Shown: positions 40,904 to 49,734 of the stretch, in pieces
How the letters are laid out: every line of letters begins with the position of its first letter
Numbering within the stretch: position 1 is the first letter of the stretch
DNA from: JASHPR01 sp963833885
GTDB taxonomy: Bacteria; Actinomycetota; Actinomycetes; Streptosporangiales; Streptosporangiaceae
Length of the DNA stretch: 64,000 nt
Reading direction: 5' to 3'
NCBI GenBank assembly: GCA_963833885.1
Contig: CAWHZU010000008.1
Span: forward strand, 1-64,000
Notes under the pieces: model-generated
What the model saw: the letters and a program-made list of their open reading frames with translations, nothing else
The model's database searches: none
Told to the model about the DNA's origin: nothing
Translations under genes and position numbers: made by a program

Positions 40904-42771
40904 CGTCCACGGCCGCTGACCCAGCGGTCGGTCTGCCCGCCCGCGTCGACCTGGAGTTCCAGCCGAGCGGGACGCGGGTGCGGGTCCCGCCCGGCGTGAC
41001 CCTGTTCGACGCCGCGAGCTGGAACGGCATCGCGATCGACTCCACCTGCGGCGGCCACGGCACCTGCAAGAAATGCAAGATCAGGATCGTTGGCGGCGAC
41101 GTGCCCGTCTCGCCGCTCGACGGCCGGGCGTTCTCCCCGGACGAGCTGCGGGACGGCTGGCGGCTGGCCTGCCGGGCGCAGGCAGCGACCGACCTGCAGA
41201 TCGAGGTTCCGCCGCTGGTCACCAGGCCGAAGGCGGCCACCGTGGGGGTCGGCAGGCAGGTCATCCTGCGCCCGGCAGCCCAGAAGCGGTACCTGGAGCT
41301 GGAGGAGCCGTCCCTGTCCGACCAGCGGACGGACATCGAGCGGACCCTCGACGCGCTCGACGACCTCGAGCTGCGGGTCGACCTCGGCGTCGTGCGTTCG
41401 ATCGGCCAGGTGCTCCGCGCCGCCGACTGCAAGGTGACCGCGGTCATCGTCGACGACGTGCTGATCGACGTGCAGCCCGGCGACACCACCGCGCGGCTGT
41501 ACGCGGTCGCGTTCGACCTCGGCACCACCACGGTTGTGGCCACGCTGCTCGACCTGGCGACCGGCACGCCGCTGGCGGTCGCGTCGATGCTGAACAAGCA
41601 GCAGCCGTTCGGCGCGGACGTGATCACGCGGATCAGCGCGATCATGATGAAGCCCGCCACGCTCGCGACGCTGGCCGGCCTGGCCAGCGAGACGCTGGCC
41701 GAGCTGACCGCCGACGTCTGCGAGCAGGCCGGGGTCGCGGCCGCCGACGTCTGCGAGGTGGCGCTGGCCGGCAACGCGACCATGACGCACATCGCGCTCG
41801 GCATCGACCCCGAGCCCCTTGGCGTGGCCCCGTTCATCATGGCGGCCCGCCAGTACCCCGAGGTGCTCGCCGCGACCGACCTTGGTTTGCCCGTGCATCC
41901 CCGGGCCCGCGCGTTCCTGTTCCCCGCCTTCGGCGCTTATGTCGGCGGGGACATCACCGCAGGTCTGCTCGCATCGGGCATGGACCGTGACGCCCGCACC
42001 CGGCTGTTCGTGGACATCGGCACGAACTGCGAGATCGTGCTCGGCAACCGGGACTGGCTGCTGGCCACCGCGGCCCCGGCGGGCCCGGCGTTCGAGGGCG
42101 CGGCGATCCGGTGCGGGATGCGCGCGGCCGACGGCGCGATCGAGGTGGTCTCGATGACACCGGCTGGGGTGGAGCTAAGCGTCATCGGGGACGCCGAGCC
42201 CGAGGGGCTGTGCGGCTCCGGCCTGGTGGACGCCGTGGCCAGCCTGGTCGGTGTCGGGCTGCTCGACCGGTCCGGCCGCTTCGCGGGTGAGGAGCAGGCG
42301 GCCGGGATCGCGCCCGGGCTGGCAGACCGGCTGACCACGCTCGGCGCCGAACGGGTCTTCGTGCTGCACTGGCTCGGCGAGCCGGGCGACGTGGCGCGGT
42401 CTATCTACCTGTCCCAGCGCGACGTGCGCGAGCTGCAGTTCGCCAAGGCAGCGATCGCGACCGGCTGGAACATCCTGCTGGATGAGGCCGGGCTGGCGCC
42501 TGGCGACATCCAGCAGGTGCTGCTGGCCGGCTCGTTCGGCAGCTACCTGTCGCCGGCGAACGCGATCCGGCTCGGCCTGGTCCCCCGGATGCCTGCCGCC
42601 CGGGTGGTCAGCGCGGGGAACGTGGCCGGCGAAGGCGCGAAGATGGCGCTGCTCTCGGTCCGCGAGCGGGCCGGGGCCCTGGCGCTGCAGGAGGAGGTGA
42701 GGTATGTCGAGCTCTCCGACCGCAGCGACTTCAACGACGCGTTCGTGGACCAGCTCCAGTTCCCGGAGTAA
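40900..42771 (+). CDS. corrinoid reactivation protein, RACo/RamA-like (2Fe-2S + DUF4445 ASKHA ATPase)
   Basis: Uses ATP and reducing power to bring oxidised Co(II) corrinoid back to Co(I). The 623-aa protein begins with a plant-type 2Fe-2S ferredoxin domain (Cys 50, 56, 59 and 91; TCGGHGTCKKCK) and continues with a linker and a DUF4445 ATPase of the ASKHA fold (FDLGTTTVVATLLDL, GNATMTHIALG, VDIGTNCEIVLG, LAGSFGSYL). This is the O2-tolerant RACo layout, not the 4Fe-4S RamA one. Start GTG 40900 in the upstream stop. The 3' end carries a strong ribosome-binding site for the next gene, which begins 68 bp before this one stops. Confidence 0.94.
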   Translation: MTSTAADPAVGLPARVDLEFQPSGTRVRVPPGVTLFDAASWNGIAIDSTCGGHGTCKKCKIRIVGGDVPVSPLDGRAFSPDELRDGWRLACRAQAATDLQIEVPPLVTRPKAATVGVGRQVILRPAAQKRYLELEEPSLSDQRTDIERTLDALDDLELRVDLGVVRSIGQVLRAADCKVTAVIVDDVLIDVQPGDTTARLYAVAFDLGTTTVVATLLDLATGTPLAVASMLNKQQPFGADVITRISAIMMKPATLATLAGLASETLAELTADVCEQAGVAAADVCEVALAGNATMTHIALGIDPEPLGVAPFIMAARQYPEVLAATDLGLPVHPRARAFLFPAFGAYVGGDITAGLLASGMDRDARTRLFVDIGTNCEIVLGNRDWLLATAAPAGPAFEGAAIRCGMRAADGAIEVVSMTPAGVELSVIGDAEPEGLCGSGLVDAVASLVGVGLLDRSGRFAGEEQAAGIAPGLADRLTTLGAERVFVLHWLGEPGDVARSIYLSQRDVRELQFAKAAIATGWNILLDEAGLAPGDIQQVLLAGSFGSYLSPANAIRLGLVPRMPAARVVSAGNVAGEGAKMALLSVRERAGALALQEEVRYVELSDRSDFNDAFVDQLQFPE

Positions 42772-43462
42772 GGCTGGTGCCGCCGCCACCCCCACCGCCG
42801 CGCCAACCCCCATCCCTACCGTTGCCGTGATCGCCTGCGGTGCGCTCGGCGCCCACGTCCGCGAGATCACCGCGCGGCGCGGCTGGCAGGTCGAGGTGCA
42901 TACGCTTCCGTCGCTGCTGCACAACCACCCGGAGCGGATCGCCCCGGCCGCCGAGCGCCTGGCCCGCGACCTGCAGGCGCGCGGCCTGCGGGTCGCGCTC
43001 GGTTACGCGGATTGCGGCAGCTACGGCGCGCTGGACGGGCTGTGCGAGCGGCTGAACCTGCGCCGCCTCCCCGGGCTGCACTGCTACGACGTATTCGCGG
43101 GGCCCGACCGGCTGCGCGAGATGTTCGAGCGAGAGCCGGGGACCTACCTGCTCACCGACTTCCTGGTGCGCAGCTTCCGCCGTTCGGTGCTGGCCGAGCT
43201 GGGCCTCAACACATACCCGGAACTATGGCCGGACTACTTCGGCCACTACCGGCGTCTGGTCTGGCTGGCGCAGTCACGCGACGCCGCGCTCGACGCGGAG
43301 GCCGCCGCGGTCGCTGAAATGTTCGGGCTGCCGCTGACCGTGCTCGATGTCGGGACCGGCGGCCTGGAGCGCGAGCTTACGCTGCTGCTCGGCGACGCCG
43401 CCGCTCCCCCGGTTGCCCCGGACGCCGCGGACGGCGCCGACGCCGCGGACGGCGCACCGTGA
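42704..43462 (+). CDS. DUF1638 protein of the corrinoid cluster
   Basis: A 252-aa protein of DUF1638 (IACGALGAHVREI, YADCGSYGALDGLC, LHCYDVFAG, FLVRSFRRSVLAELGL). The family is often linked with corrinoid methyltransferases, and the three Cys in these motifs could bind metal or a corrinoid, but its role is unproven. The ATG at 42704 follows a near-perfect GGAGGTGAGGT, yet makes the gene overlap the reactivase by 68 bp, and its first ~38 residues are low-complexity Ser/Ala/Thr/Pro. A GTG near 42827 would start directly at the conserved domain; the ribosome-binding site favours 42704. Confidence 0.8.
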   Translation: MSSSPTAATSTTRSWTSSSSRSKAGAAATPTAAPTPIPTVAVIACGALGAHVREITARRGWQVEVHTLPSLLHNHPERIAPAAERLARDLQARGLRVALGYADCGSYGALDGLCERLNLRRLPGLHCYDVFAGPDRLREMFEREPGTYLLTDFLVRSFRRSVLAELGLNTYPELWPDYFGHYRRLVWLAQSRDAALDAEAAAVAEMFGLPLTVLDVGTGGLERELTLLLGDAAAPPVAPDAADGADAADGAP

Positions 43463-44322
43463 TCCGCGGCGGGCTCGCGCGGGTGGCGCCGCTGCTGCAG
43501 CGACCCAGGTACGAGGTGTTCCCCGCCAAGAGCACCGAGGAGACGGTGCTCGAATGGGTGCCGACCGACCTGACCGTCACCGTGACCGCGTCCCCAGCCA
43601 AAGGGCTCGACCCGACCCTTGACCTGACCGAGCGGCTGACCGCCCGGGGATACCGCGTGGTCCCGCACGTGTCCGCCCGCCTGGTGCGCGACGATGCCCA
43701 TCTCGCCGACATCGTGGCCCGCCTCACCGCGTGCGGCGTGGACGACGTGTTCGTTCCGGGCGGTGACGCCGATCCGCCGGCCGGCCGCTTCGACAGCGCG
43801 CTGGCCCTGCTCGACCGGCTGGCCGAGATGGGCCGCCCGTTCTCCCGGGTAGGGGTCACCGGCTATCCGGAAAGCCACCCGAGGATCGACGACGACATCA
43901 CGATCCAGGCGATGTGGGATAAGCGGCAGCACGCCGCCTACCTGGTCAGCAACCTCTGCTTCGACCCGGCCACGCTGCGGCACTGGATCCGCCGGGTGCG
44001 GGCGCGCGGCGTCACGATGCCGATGTTCATCGGCATCGCCGGGCCGGTGGACCGGGCGCGGCTGCTGCGGATGGCCACCAAGGCGGGCGTCGCCGAGTCG
44101 GCCAGGTTCCTGACCGGGCACACCGAGTGGCTGCTGCGCCTGGGCACCCCGACCGGATACAACCCAGGCCGGTTGCTCGAACGGACCGGCGCCACGCTGG
44201 CCGATCCCGCCTCGGCGGTGGAGGGCCTGCACGTGTTCACGTTCAACCAGGTCCGCCAGACCGAGCAGTGGCGGCGTTCGCTGCTCGACCGGATCGCCGC
44301 ACGCGCTCAGCGGCCGGCCTGA
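43459..44322 (+). CDS. methylenetetrahydrofolate reductase-like protein of the corrinoid cluster
   Basis: A 287-aa MTHFR-fold protein with the catalytic Glu in YEVFPAKS near the start and the barrel pattern of the family (TVTASPAKGLDPTL, VSARLVRDD, MFIGIAGPVDRARLL). It differs clearly from the two MTHFR proteins at 8.3-10.2 kb and is closer to the short MetF-like proteins of C1 catabolic clusters. Next to the methyltransferases it likely oxidises methyl-THF to methylene-THF so that the C1 unit can be used. GTGA overlap with DUF1638. It ends one base before a convergent gene. Confidence 0.85.
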   Translation: MIRGGLARVAPLLQRPRYEVFPAKSTEETVLEWVPTDLTVTVTASPAKGLDPTLDLTERLTARGYRVVPHVSARLVRDDAHLADIVARLTACGVDDVFVPGGDADPPAGRFDSALALLDRLAEMGRPFSRVGVTGYPESHPRIDDDITIQAMWDKRQHAAYLVSNLCFDPATLRHWIRRVRARGVTMPMFIGIAGPVDRARLLRMATKAGVAESARFLTGHTEWLLRLGTPTGYNPGRLLERTGATLADPASAVEGLHVFTFNQVRQTEQWRRSLLDRIAARAQRPA

Positions 44323-44323
44323 C

Positions 44324-45031
44324 TCAGGGGAACTGAGCCGTCGCGGCGGCCGTGGGGAGCACGCCGCCCGGCAGCGGCCCGGCCGCGGTCAGCGTCACGA
44401 AGCAGGCGCGGCCCGGCTTGGGCAGCACCTCGAGCTGCGCGGCGTGCAGCATGCCCGAGGTCGTCGACGTGAGGGTGTACTCGACCTGCACGCCGAGAAC
44501 GCCGCCGATCTTGACCTCGCTGACCGTGACGTGCTGGGCGTGCAGGACCTGAGGCAGTTCCTCTTTTGCTGACTCGCGCAGCAGCGGGACTCCCGCGCTT
44601 CCGGTCTCCGACGTGCCGGATTTAGAGCAGTAGGCGTTGATGTTCGTCGCGAAATGGCCTGGCGAGCTCGAGACGGACTTGAGATCGGCGGCAAAGATCG
44701 CCTTCAGCTTGATCAGCGCCTGCAGGTTCTGCGAGAGCGTTGCCTGGCTGACTCCCTTGAGCCCCATTTGGTTGAGCGCCTGCTTCAGGTTCAGCTTGGC
44801 CAGGTTGACGGTCGCCCAGGAACTCGGGATCGCTATGGATATGCCCTGCGTGGCTCCGCCGACCCGCTGATAACCAGCCGGAACGCTCGTTGACGCGCTG
44901 GTCTGGAAGGAACCGGCGGTCGAGGGAGGCGCCGAGCTCGCGGCGGCCGCGGCACCGGACGCGGCGACCACCGCGGCCAGCCCGATCGCGGCCGCGCAGG
45001 CAACCAGGAATGAGCGGAATGAGCGTCTCAT
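44324..45031 (-). CDS. secreted protein of unknown function
   Basis: A 235-aa exported protein: MRRSFRSF then a hydrophobic run with an Ala-rich end, marking a signal peptide. The mature part has two Cys (YCSKSG and ACFVTLTAAG) that could form a disulfide, and amphipathic helices with regular Leu/Ile (LKQALNQMGL). No known family seen. It resembles small extracytoplasmic lipoprotein-like proteins, but there is no lipobox. Convergent with the C1 cluster and probably unrelated to it. Confidence 0.72.
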   Translation of the reverse strand: MRRSFRSFLVACAAAIGLAAVVAASGAAAAASSAPPSTAGSFQTSASTSVPAGYQRVGGATQGISIAIPSSWATVNLAKLNLKQALNQMGLKGVSQATLSQNLQALIKLKAIFAADLKSVSSSPGHFATNINAYCSKSGTSETGSAGVPLLRESAKEELPQVLHAQHVTVSEVKIGGVLGVQVEYTLTSTTSGMLHAAQLEVLPKPGRACFVTLTAAGPLPGGVLPTAAATAQFP

Positions 45032-45137
45032 ACGTCCCCCGTTCTCGTCGGCCCCGCGATCAAGCCCCGGGGCAACCCTCACGACCGGCCCACGCCCACG
45101 GGCAACCCCCCCGCAACTGTGCATTAAGGTGCTGCAC

Positions 45138-46058
45138 GTGACTGTGCCCCGCGTGGCCGTCGGCCCGGACCTCGCTGAGTACGCCGAGAAGGCGATCCGT
45201 GACGGCGGCGGCGAGCCGGTCGCCGCCGACGCCAGCCCCGACGCGCTTGTCTGGCTCATGCCGGGCGACATAGATGGCCTGCGTGCCGCGCTCGCAACGG
45301 CGAGTTCCGCGCGCTGGGTGCAGCTCCCGTTCGCCGGCATCGAGCAGGTGACCAAGGCGGGGCTGCTCGACCCTGGCCGGGTCTGGACGTCGGCCAAGGG
45401 CGCCTACGCAGAGCCGGTCGCCGAGCATGCCCTCGCCCTCGCCCTGGCCGGCCTGCGCTTGCTGCGGCGGCGCATCACGGCCCGTTCCTGGGGGAAACCG
45501 GGCGGGGTCAGCCTGTACGACCAGCCGGTCACGATCCTGGGCGGCGGAGGGATCACCGCCAGCCTGCTCGAACTGCTCGCGCCAATGCGGGTCAACGCGA
45601 CCGTGGTGCGCAACCGGCCCGAGCCGGTCCCCGGTGCCGTCAGGACCGTGGGCCAGGACGACCTGCACGAGGCGCTGGCAGATGCCCTTGTCGTGTTCCT
45701 CGCCCTGGCGCTCACGCCGGACACCGAGCACATCATCGGGGCCGCCGAACTGGCGGCCATGCGCCCCGACGCCTGGCTGGTCAACGTGGCCCGCGGGCGG
45801 GTCGTCGACACCGACGCCCTGGTCGAGGCGCTCACCAAGGAAAGCATCGGCGGCGCCGCCCTGGACGTCACCGACCCCGAGCCGCTGCCGGACGGGCACC
45901 CGCTCTGGGATCTCGAGCGCTGCATCATCACCCCGCACACTGCGGACACCATGGAGATGATCATGCCCCTGCTCGCCCACCGTATTCGGGACAACGTGGC
46001 CCGATTTGCCGCAGGCGAGCCCCTGATCGGCCAGGTCGACCCGGCCCTCGGCTACTAG
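45138..46058 (+). CDS. D-2-hydroxyacid dehydrogenase family oxidoreductase
   Basis: A 306-aa NAD(P)-dependent dehydrogenase. The nucleotide motif is ILGGGGITASL. Catalytic Arg (NVARGRVVD), Glu (DPEPLP) and His (TPHTADT) are in place. Family members reduce 2-keto acids to D-hydroxy acids. I preferred GTG 45138, which has AAGG 8 nt upstream, over GTG 45129. It stands alone downstream of a divergent secreted protein; no substrate can be proposed. Confidence 0.88.
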   Translation: MTVPRVAVGPDLAEYAEKAIRDGGGEPVAADASPDALVWLMPGDIDGLRAALATASSARWVQLPFAGIEQVTKAGLLDPGRVWTSAKGAYAEPVAEHALALALAGLRLLRRRITARSWGKPGGVSLYDQPVTILGGGGITASLLELLAPMRVNATVVRNRPEPVPGAVRTVGQDDLHEALADALVVFLALALTPDTEHIIGAAELAAMRPDAWLVNVARGRVVDTDALVEALTKESIGGAALDVTDPEPLPDGHPLWDLERCIITPHTADTMEMIMPLLAHRIRDNVARFAAGEPLIGQVDPALGY

Positions 46059-46064
46059 ACGTCG

Positions 46065-46247
46065 TTACCTGGTCTGGTCATCCAGCTCGGCCCCTGGCGC
46101 GTTCGTCTTGACCGACTCGATCCCCTTGAGCGCCGACTCCCGGCTCTCATAGGCCTCGCTGGTGGCGATCACCTGGCCGTTCCCCGCCACCAGGTTGAAG
46201 TGGAATTTCCCTGTTGTGCCCTTCTTCAGCACGAACTTGCCCGCCAT
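46065..46247 (-). CDS. YegP/DUF1508 family protein
   Basis: A 60-aa protein of DUF1508: GKFHFNLVAGNGQVIATSEAY followed by ESALKGIESVK. These tiny one-repeat proteins are common and often stress-linked, with no defined activity. AGAGGAGC precedes the ATG. It converges with the dehydrogenase and stops 6 bp from it. Confidence 0.92.
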   Translation of the reverse strand: MAGKFVLKKGTTGKFHFNLVAGNGQVIATSEAYESRESALKGIESVKTNAPGAELDDQTR

Positions 46248-46301
46248 CTGCTGCTCCTCTGCTAAGTGCTTGTGGGCTTACTACCCCTGGCCACCCTGGT
46301 C

Positions 46302-46475
46302 CTAGCCCTGCTGCCCCCCAGCGGCACTGTCATCGCCGTGCTGGCCACCAAATTCCTTCTCCGCGAACTCCTTGCCCTCTTTCTCCGCGGCCTGCTCCCC
46401 CTCCTTGACCTGCTGGGGGTGCTGCTGCGCTTCCTTTTCGGCCTCGTCCTTCAGCTTGTCGAAGTCGCTAGTCAT
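46302..46475 (-). CDS. small highly charged protein, MT0933/Rv0909-like
   Basis: A 57-aa protein, nearly all charged or Gln (DFDKLKDEAEKEAQQHP, EGEQAAEKEGKEFAEKEF) with a Gly-rich end. It resembles the MT0933-like antitoxin and CsbD-type small stress proteins, but no toxin gene is adjacent. ATG 46475 is preceded by GGAGGGG, which decides the start against the much longer open frame. Confidence 0.75.
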   Translation of the reverse strand: MTSDFDKLKDEAEKEAQQHPQQVKEGEQAAEKEGKEFAEKEFGGQHGDDSAAGGQQG

Positions 46476-46618
46476 GGCCCCTCCATTCCGGCTGCTGCCG
46501 CACCGGCAGCGCCTGTAAGGCCTGGCGCCTACCCTCCGCTGACAGAACGACACTTCTGCGGACCGCTCCCTCGCCGCCACCCGGCTTCGCCCGGCACAAG
46601 CGCTCGGCCAACGGGATT

Positions 46619-46667
46619 CATCGATGTACCGATGGGCCGCAAAGAACAAGCCCACCGGTACATCGAT
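46619..46667. repeat. structured dispersed hairpin element, copy B
   Basis: CATCGATGTACC (46619-46630) and GGTACATCGAT (46657-46667) enclose 26 nt with an inner GGGC/GCCC stem. Arms, loop length and the positions of GGG and AGCCCA match copy A at 3255-3304; the other loop bases differ. It begins 18 nt after the ArsR stop (minus strand), which parallels copy A. Confidence 0.75.
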
Positions 46668-46685
46668 TGAAGCTAGGCGGCGCCC

Positions 46686-46979
46686 TCAGGGAGCGGCGAT
46701 GGGGTCCGGTGCGGTGGCCGCAACGCTGGCGAGCCGCCCGGCCAGCCACGCGATCCGGTCGCTGGCCAGGCTGTAGCAGATCGTGTTCCCCCGGCGCTGG
46801 GCTGTGACCAGCCGGGCCGCGCGCAGCACTTTCAGGTGGGCGGAGATGGTCGGTTGCGATACCTCGAAGAACTCGGTGAAGTCGCAGGCGCAGATCCCCG
46901 GCTCGGCCGCCAGCCGTTCCAGGATCCCCCACCGCACGGGGTGTGCCAGGGCGCGAAGCAGGTCGATCTCACCGGTCAT
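46686..46979 (-). CDS. ArsR/SmtB family regulator with a CxC metal-type motif
   Basis: A 97-aa winged-helix repressor (DLLRALAHPVRWGILERLAA, SQPTISAHLKVLRAARLV, RRGNTICYSL). The alpha-3 region reads GICACDF, close to the arsenic-binding CVCDL of classic ArsR, so thiol-reactive metalloids or oxidation may be the signal. It is divergent from a questin-oxidase-like gene, with a strong dyad between them. ATG 46979. Confidence 0.93.
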   Translation of the reverse strand: MTGEIDLLRALAHPVRWGILERLAAEPGICACDFTEFFEVSQPTISAHLKVLRAARLVTAQRRGNTICYSLASDRIAWLAGRLASVAATAPDPIAAP

Positions 46980-46999
46980 GGGCCTAGCATATAGCCTGA

Positions 47000-47029
47000 C
47001 ATCGATATAGCGTTACCTCTATATAGATG
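47000..47029. promoter_or_regulatory. ArsR operator
   Basis: CATCGATATAG (47000-47010) and CTATATAGATG (47019-47029) form an 11-bp dyad with one mismatch and an 8-bp centre, in the short AT-rich gap between arsR and the + strand gene. It overlaps both promoter positions, as expected for an ArsR site. The ribosome-binding site GGGAGG of the downstream gene begins directly after it. Confidence 0.68.
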
Positions 47030-47036
47030 GGAGGCA

Positions 47037-48092
47037 ATGATGATCGACCGCAACGAGGCACACCGGGATGAGCACGTGCTGGACGAGAGCCTGGACCGGC
47101 TCGCGGCCACCGGTCCCGAGTTCGGCGGCGGCCTGTCCAACCATGGGCCGATGGGGGCGGAGGCGCTGGTCCGGCTCGGCCGGCCTGACGACGTCGAACC
47201 CTGGCTCGACCGCTATATCCGCGGGCTCGAGGAGCCGCCGAGCGCCACAGACAGGATCACGGACGCGACATGGCGTGCGGCGCTGGGCGTCCCCCGCCGG
47301 GTCGGCGACTGGGAGCTGTACCTGCGGGACCAGCTCGCCGACGAGCCATGGCAGACCGTGCTGGCACGCTGGTGGCCGCTGCTGACGCCCGGCCTGGCCG
47401 CCTCCGCGACCCATGGGATCATCCGCACCTCGCACGCCGCGCGCAGTCTGGCCGCAGCCCAGACCAGCGAGCGGGTCGCCGAGCTCGCCCGCGGGCTCGC
47501 GTACTGGGCGGCGACCTACTTCGAAGTACCCGGGACGGCCATTACCGCAGGACACCTGGACCTTGACGCGGCCGTGCGCAACCTGCCGGTGGCTGCCCGC
47601 CCGGATACGGAGGGCCTGATCACCGGCGGTATCCGCGCCCAGCTCGCGGGCGAACCGCGCTTCCCCGCTGCGGTCGCCGCGCTCCGGCCGCCCGACGACG
47701 TGCCCGCCGACCTGCTTCGCCTCGGCACCACGTTCGCGCGTGTGTTCGTGGTCTACGGCCGCAACCGGCCGATCGCCCTGCTGCACGCGGTGACCTCAAC
47801 GGTCGCCGCCCGGTCCGTGCTCGGACTGCTGCCCGCCGACGTGGCCGGGCCGACCTACGACCGGCTGTGGCAGGTCGCGGCGGCCCTGTACACGAGCTTC
47901 GTGGCTGGCGCGACACCCGAACCAGTGGCGCTCACCGATCCGCCAGCGCCGGCCGAGCTGACCGAGCGCGCCGTTGCGACCGACGACGTTCACGCGATCA
48001 AGCTGACCGAGGCGTGCCTTCGGCTGCACGCCGAGTCCCCGGATCCCGTGCTGCTGCACGCCGCCGCCCGCGGCAGCGAGTTGCTGGGCTGA
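47037..48092 (+). CDS. questin oxidase family protein (DUF4243-like)
   Basis: A 351-aa protein resembling the questin oxidase family (LSNHGPMGAEALVRLG, YIRGLEEP, ATHGIIRTSHAARSL, TLHAVTST-like helices rich in His). Fungal questin oxidase carries out a Baeyer-Villiger-type ring cleavage; bacterial homologues are uncharacterised. Three conserved His (NHG, THG, SHA) are visible. Expression is presumably set by the divergent ArsR protein through the 47000-47029 dyad, which would make it responsive to a thiol-reactive signal. Ribosome-binding site GGGAGG; either of two adjacent ATG codons may start. Confidence 0.8.
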   Translation: MMIDRNEAHRDEHVLDESLDRLAATGPEFGGGLSNHGPMGAEALVRLGRPDDVEPWLDRYIRGLEEPPSATDRITDATWRAALGVPRRVGDWELYLRDQLADEPWQTVLARWWPLLTPGLAASATHGIIRTSHAARSLAAAQTSERVAELARGLAYWAATYFEVPGTAITAGHLDLDAAVRNLPVAARPDTEGLITGGIRAQLAGEPRFPAAVAALRPPDDVPADLLRLGTTFARVFVVYGRNRPIALLHAVTSTVAARSVLGLLPADVAGPTYDRLWQVAAALYTSFVAGATPEPVALTDPPAPAELTERAVATDDVHAIKLTEACLRLHAESPDPVLLHAAARGSELLG

Positions 48093-48164
48093 GCCACGGC
48101 GGCCCGGTCGGCCAACTCCCAACATTCCGGTTTTGGCCGTACGCCAATTTGGGCCGCGCACTAG

Positions 48165-49734
48165 CTACTTCGACCTGAAAAAGTCTGCGGGCTGAGGTCT
48201 GGCCGTGGTGGCTGGGTGGAACTGGTGGTTTGGTGTGTGGCTGGTCATCTTGCCAGGCCTGCGATCTTGATCAGGTTGTGGGCGAAGACCCCGTGCCCGC
48301 ACCAGATCGCGGCTCCGTGCCGGCCGTCCAGGTGGGTGCGGTCCCAGCCGTAGCCTCGTTTGAGGTAGCTGATCCGTCCTTCGCAGCCGGTTCTCCACTT
48401 GACCAGCTTGCGGAAGCCGCGGCTGTGCTCGAGTTTCTTGCGGGCCGCGGAGGTGGTGGCCTGGCGGGGGATCGCGACGGTGCGCACGCCAAGTTCGTGC
48501 AGGTCACGTTCGACGGCGGCGTGGCCGTAGCCGCGGTCGGCGGTGACCGCGCGCGGCACCCGGCCCGTGCGGGCGCCGATGCGCGCCACCGCGGGCGCCA
48601 GCTGCGGCCCGTCGGGCGCGGCGCCGTATTCGAGGTTGCAGTCCAGGATGATGCCGTCGTCGTTGTCGCTGACCTGGGCCTTGTACCCGAACTCGACCGG
48701 GCGGTCGATGCGGCCCTTGCGGATGGGGCGGGCGTCGGGGTCGTGCAGGCTGACCAGCCGGGTCGCGCTGGCCGGGAGCGCCGGCCAGCCGGGACCGGGT
48801 CTGGGCCACGACCTGCGCGGTGCGCTCGATGGTGACCGCCAGCTCGCCCAGCGCCCGTACCAGCCGGCCGCGCATCCGCCCGGTGAGCGCCTTCGGCACG
48901 GCGCGGCGGCCGTTGCGCAGCACCGCGGCGGCCTCGGCCGCCGTCTTCTGCGCCAGGCCAGCCAGCTCGCCGGTCACCCGGCAGATCGCCTGCGTGCTCT
49001 CCTCGCGCGACAGCTTCCCCCTGCTGCGCAGCTTGCTGGCGATCTCGCGGACCCGCCGCGCCGCCGCCCGCCGCCGGTCGGTCATCACCGTCGCGGTGGC
49101 GCCGCCCGCAGCCTGCACCCGGCGCGCCGTGCGGACCAGCTTGCCGACCGCCTTGGCCAGCAGCCCCGAGTCCGTCGGGTAGGCCACATTCGCGCAGATC
49201 ACCGTGGTATCGGCGCGCACCCTCGCGGTGCGCAGCAGCTTGCCGGCGGCTGCTTTGGCCCACAGCGCCTCGTTCAGCCCGGCCACCGCCTGCTCGCCGC
49301 ACCGGGTGGTCAGCTTCATCAGCGTCGTGGGATGCGGGACCTTCCCATCGAGCGGGATCCGGCAAAACCGCCGCCAGCTGATCGAATCGCTGACCTCGGC
49401 GCACAAGCTCTCAAACCCCAGCCCGTGGCGGAACTTCAAGAACATCAACCGCAGGTACCACTCCACCGGAGTGCCCGGCCGGCCCAGCACCGGGTGAAAA
49501 TACCGCGCGAACGGCGCGAAGAACACCGGGTCATCCAGCAGCGCGTCCACCCGGGCCAGATCCTCCGGCAGCCGCAGCACCTCCGCCGGTAACAGCGATT
49601 CCCACGCCGACGGCCCATCGCCTATCGTGCGAAACATGATGGCCTCGATCCCTTCTGCACAAGGGGTCGAGGCCATCATCCCGCCTGGCAGCCGATGATC
49701 AAGAGCCGCCGCCCGGGTTTTCAGGTCGAAGTAG
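48165..49734 (-). mobile_element. complete IS element (IS5/ISNCY-like), 1570 bp
   Basis: Terminal inverted repeats of 17 bp, CTACTTCGACCTGAAAA at 48165 and its complement ending at 49734, match perfectly. Both ends are flanked by CTAG (48161-48164 and 49735-49738), a 4-bp target duplication typical of IS5-type elements. One transposase gene fills it, but its frame is broken. It lies between the questin-oxidase-like gene and a small membrane gene, 55 bp before the latter's start, and so may have displaced that gene's promoter. Confidence 0.9.
48245..49637 (-). pseudogene. DDE transposase of the IS element, frameshifted
   Basis: From ATG 49637 (MFRTIGDGPSAWESLLP) a DUF772-type N-terminal domain and the first catalytic Asp (RVRADTTVI) read in frame to about 48790. 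Beyond that the conserved sequence continues in another frame (SATRLVSLHDPDARPIRKG, the second Asp in AVTADRGYG, the Glu in GCEGRISYLKRGYGWDR) to 48245. The shift lies near 48778-48790. A programmed shift is not excluded, but full-length relatives are usually single-frame. The open frame upstream to 49796 runs outside the element and is not part of the gene. Confidence 0.85.

Noticed and set aside
46386..46475. Toxin-antitoxin pair around the small charged protein
   Set aside because: The protein resembles MT0933-type antitoxins, but no toxin-like gene lies next to it.
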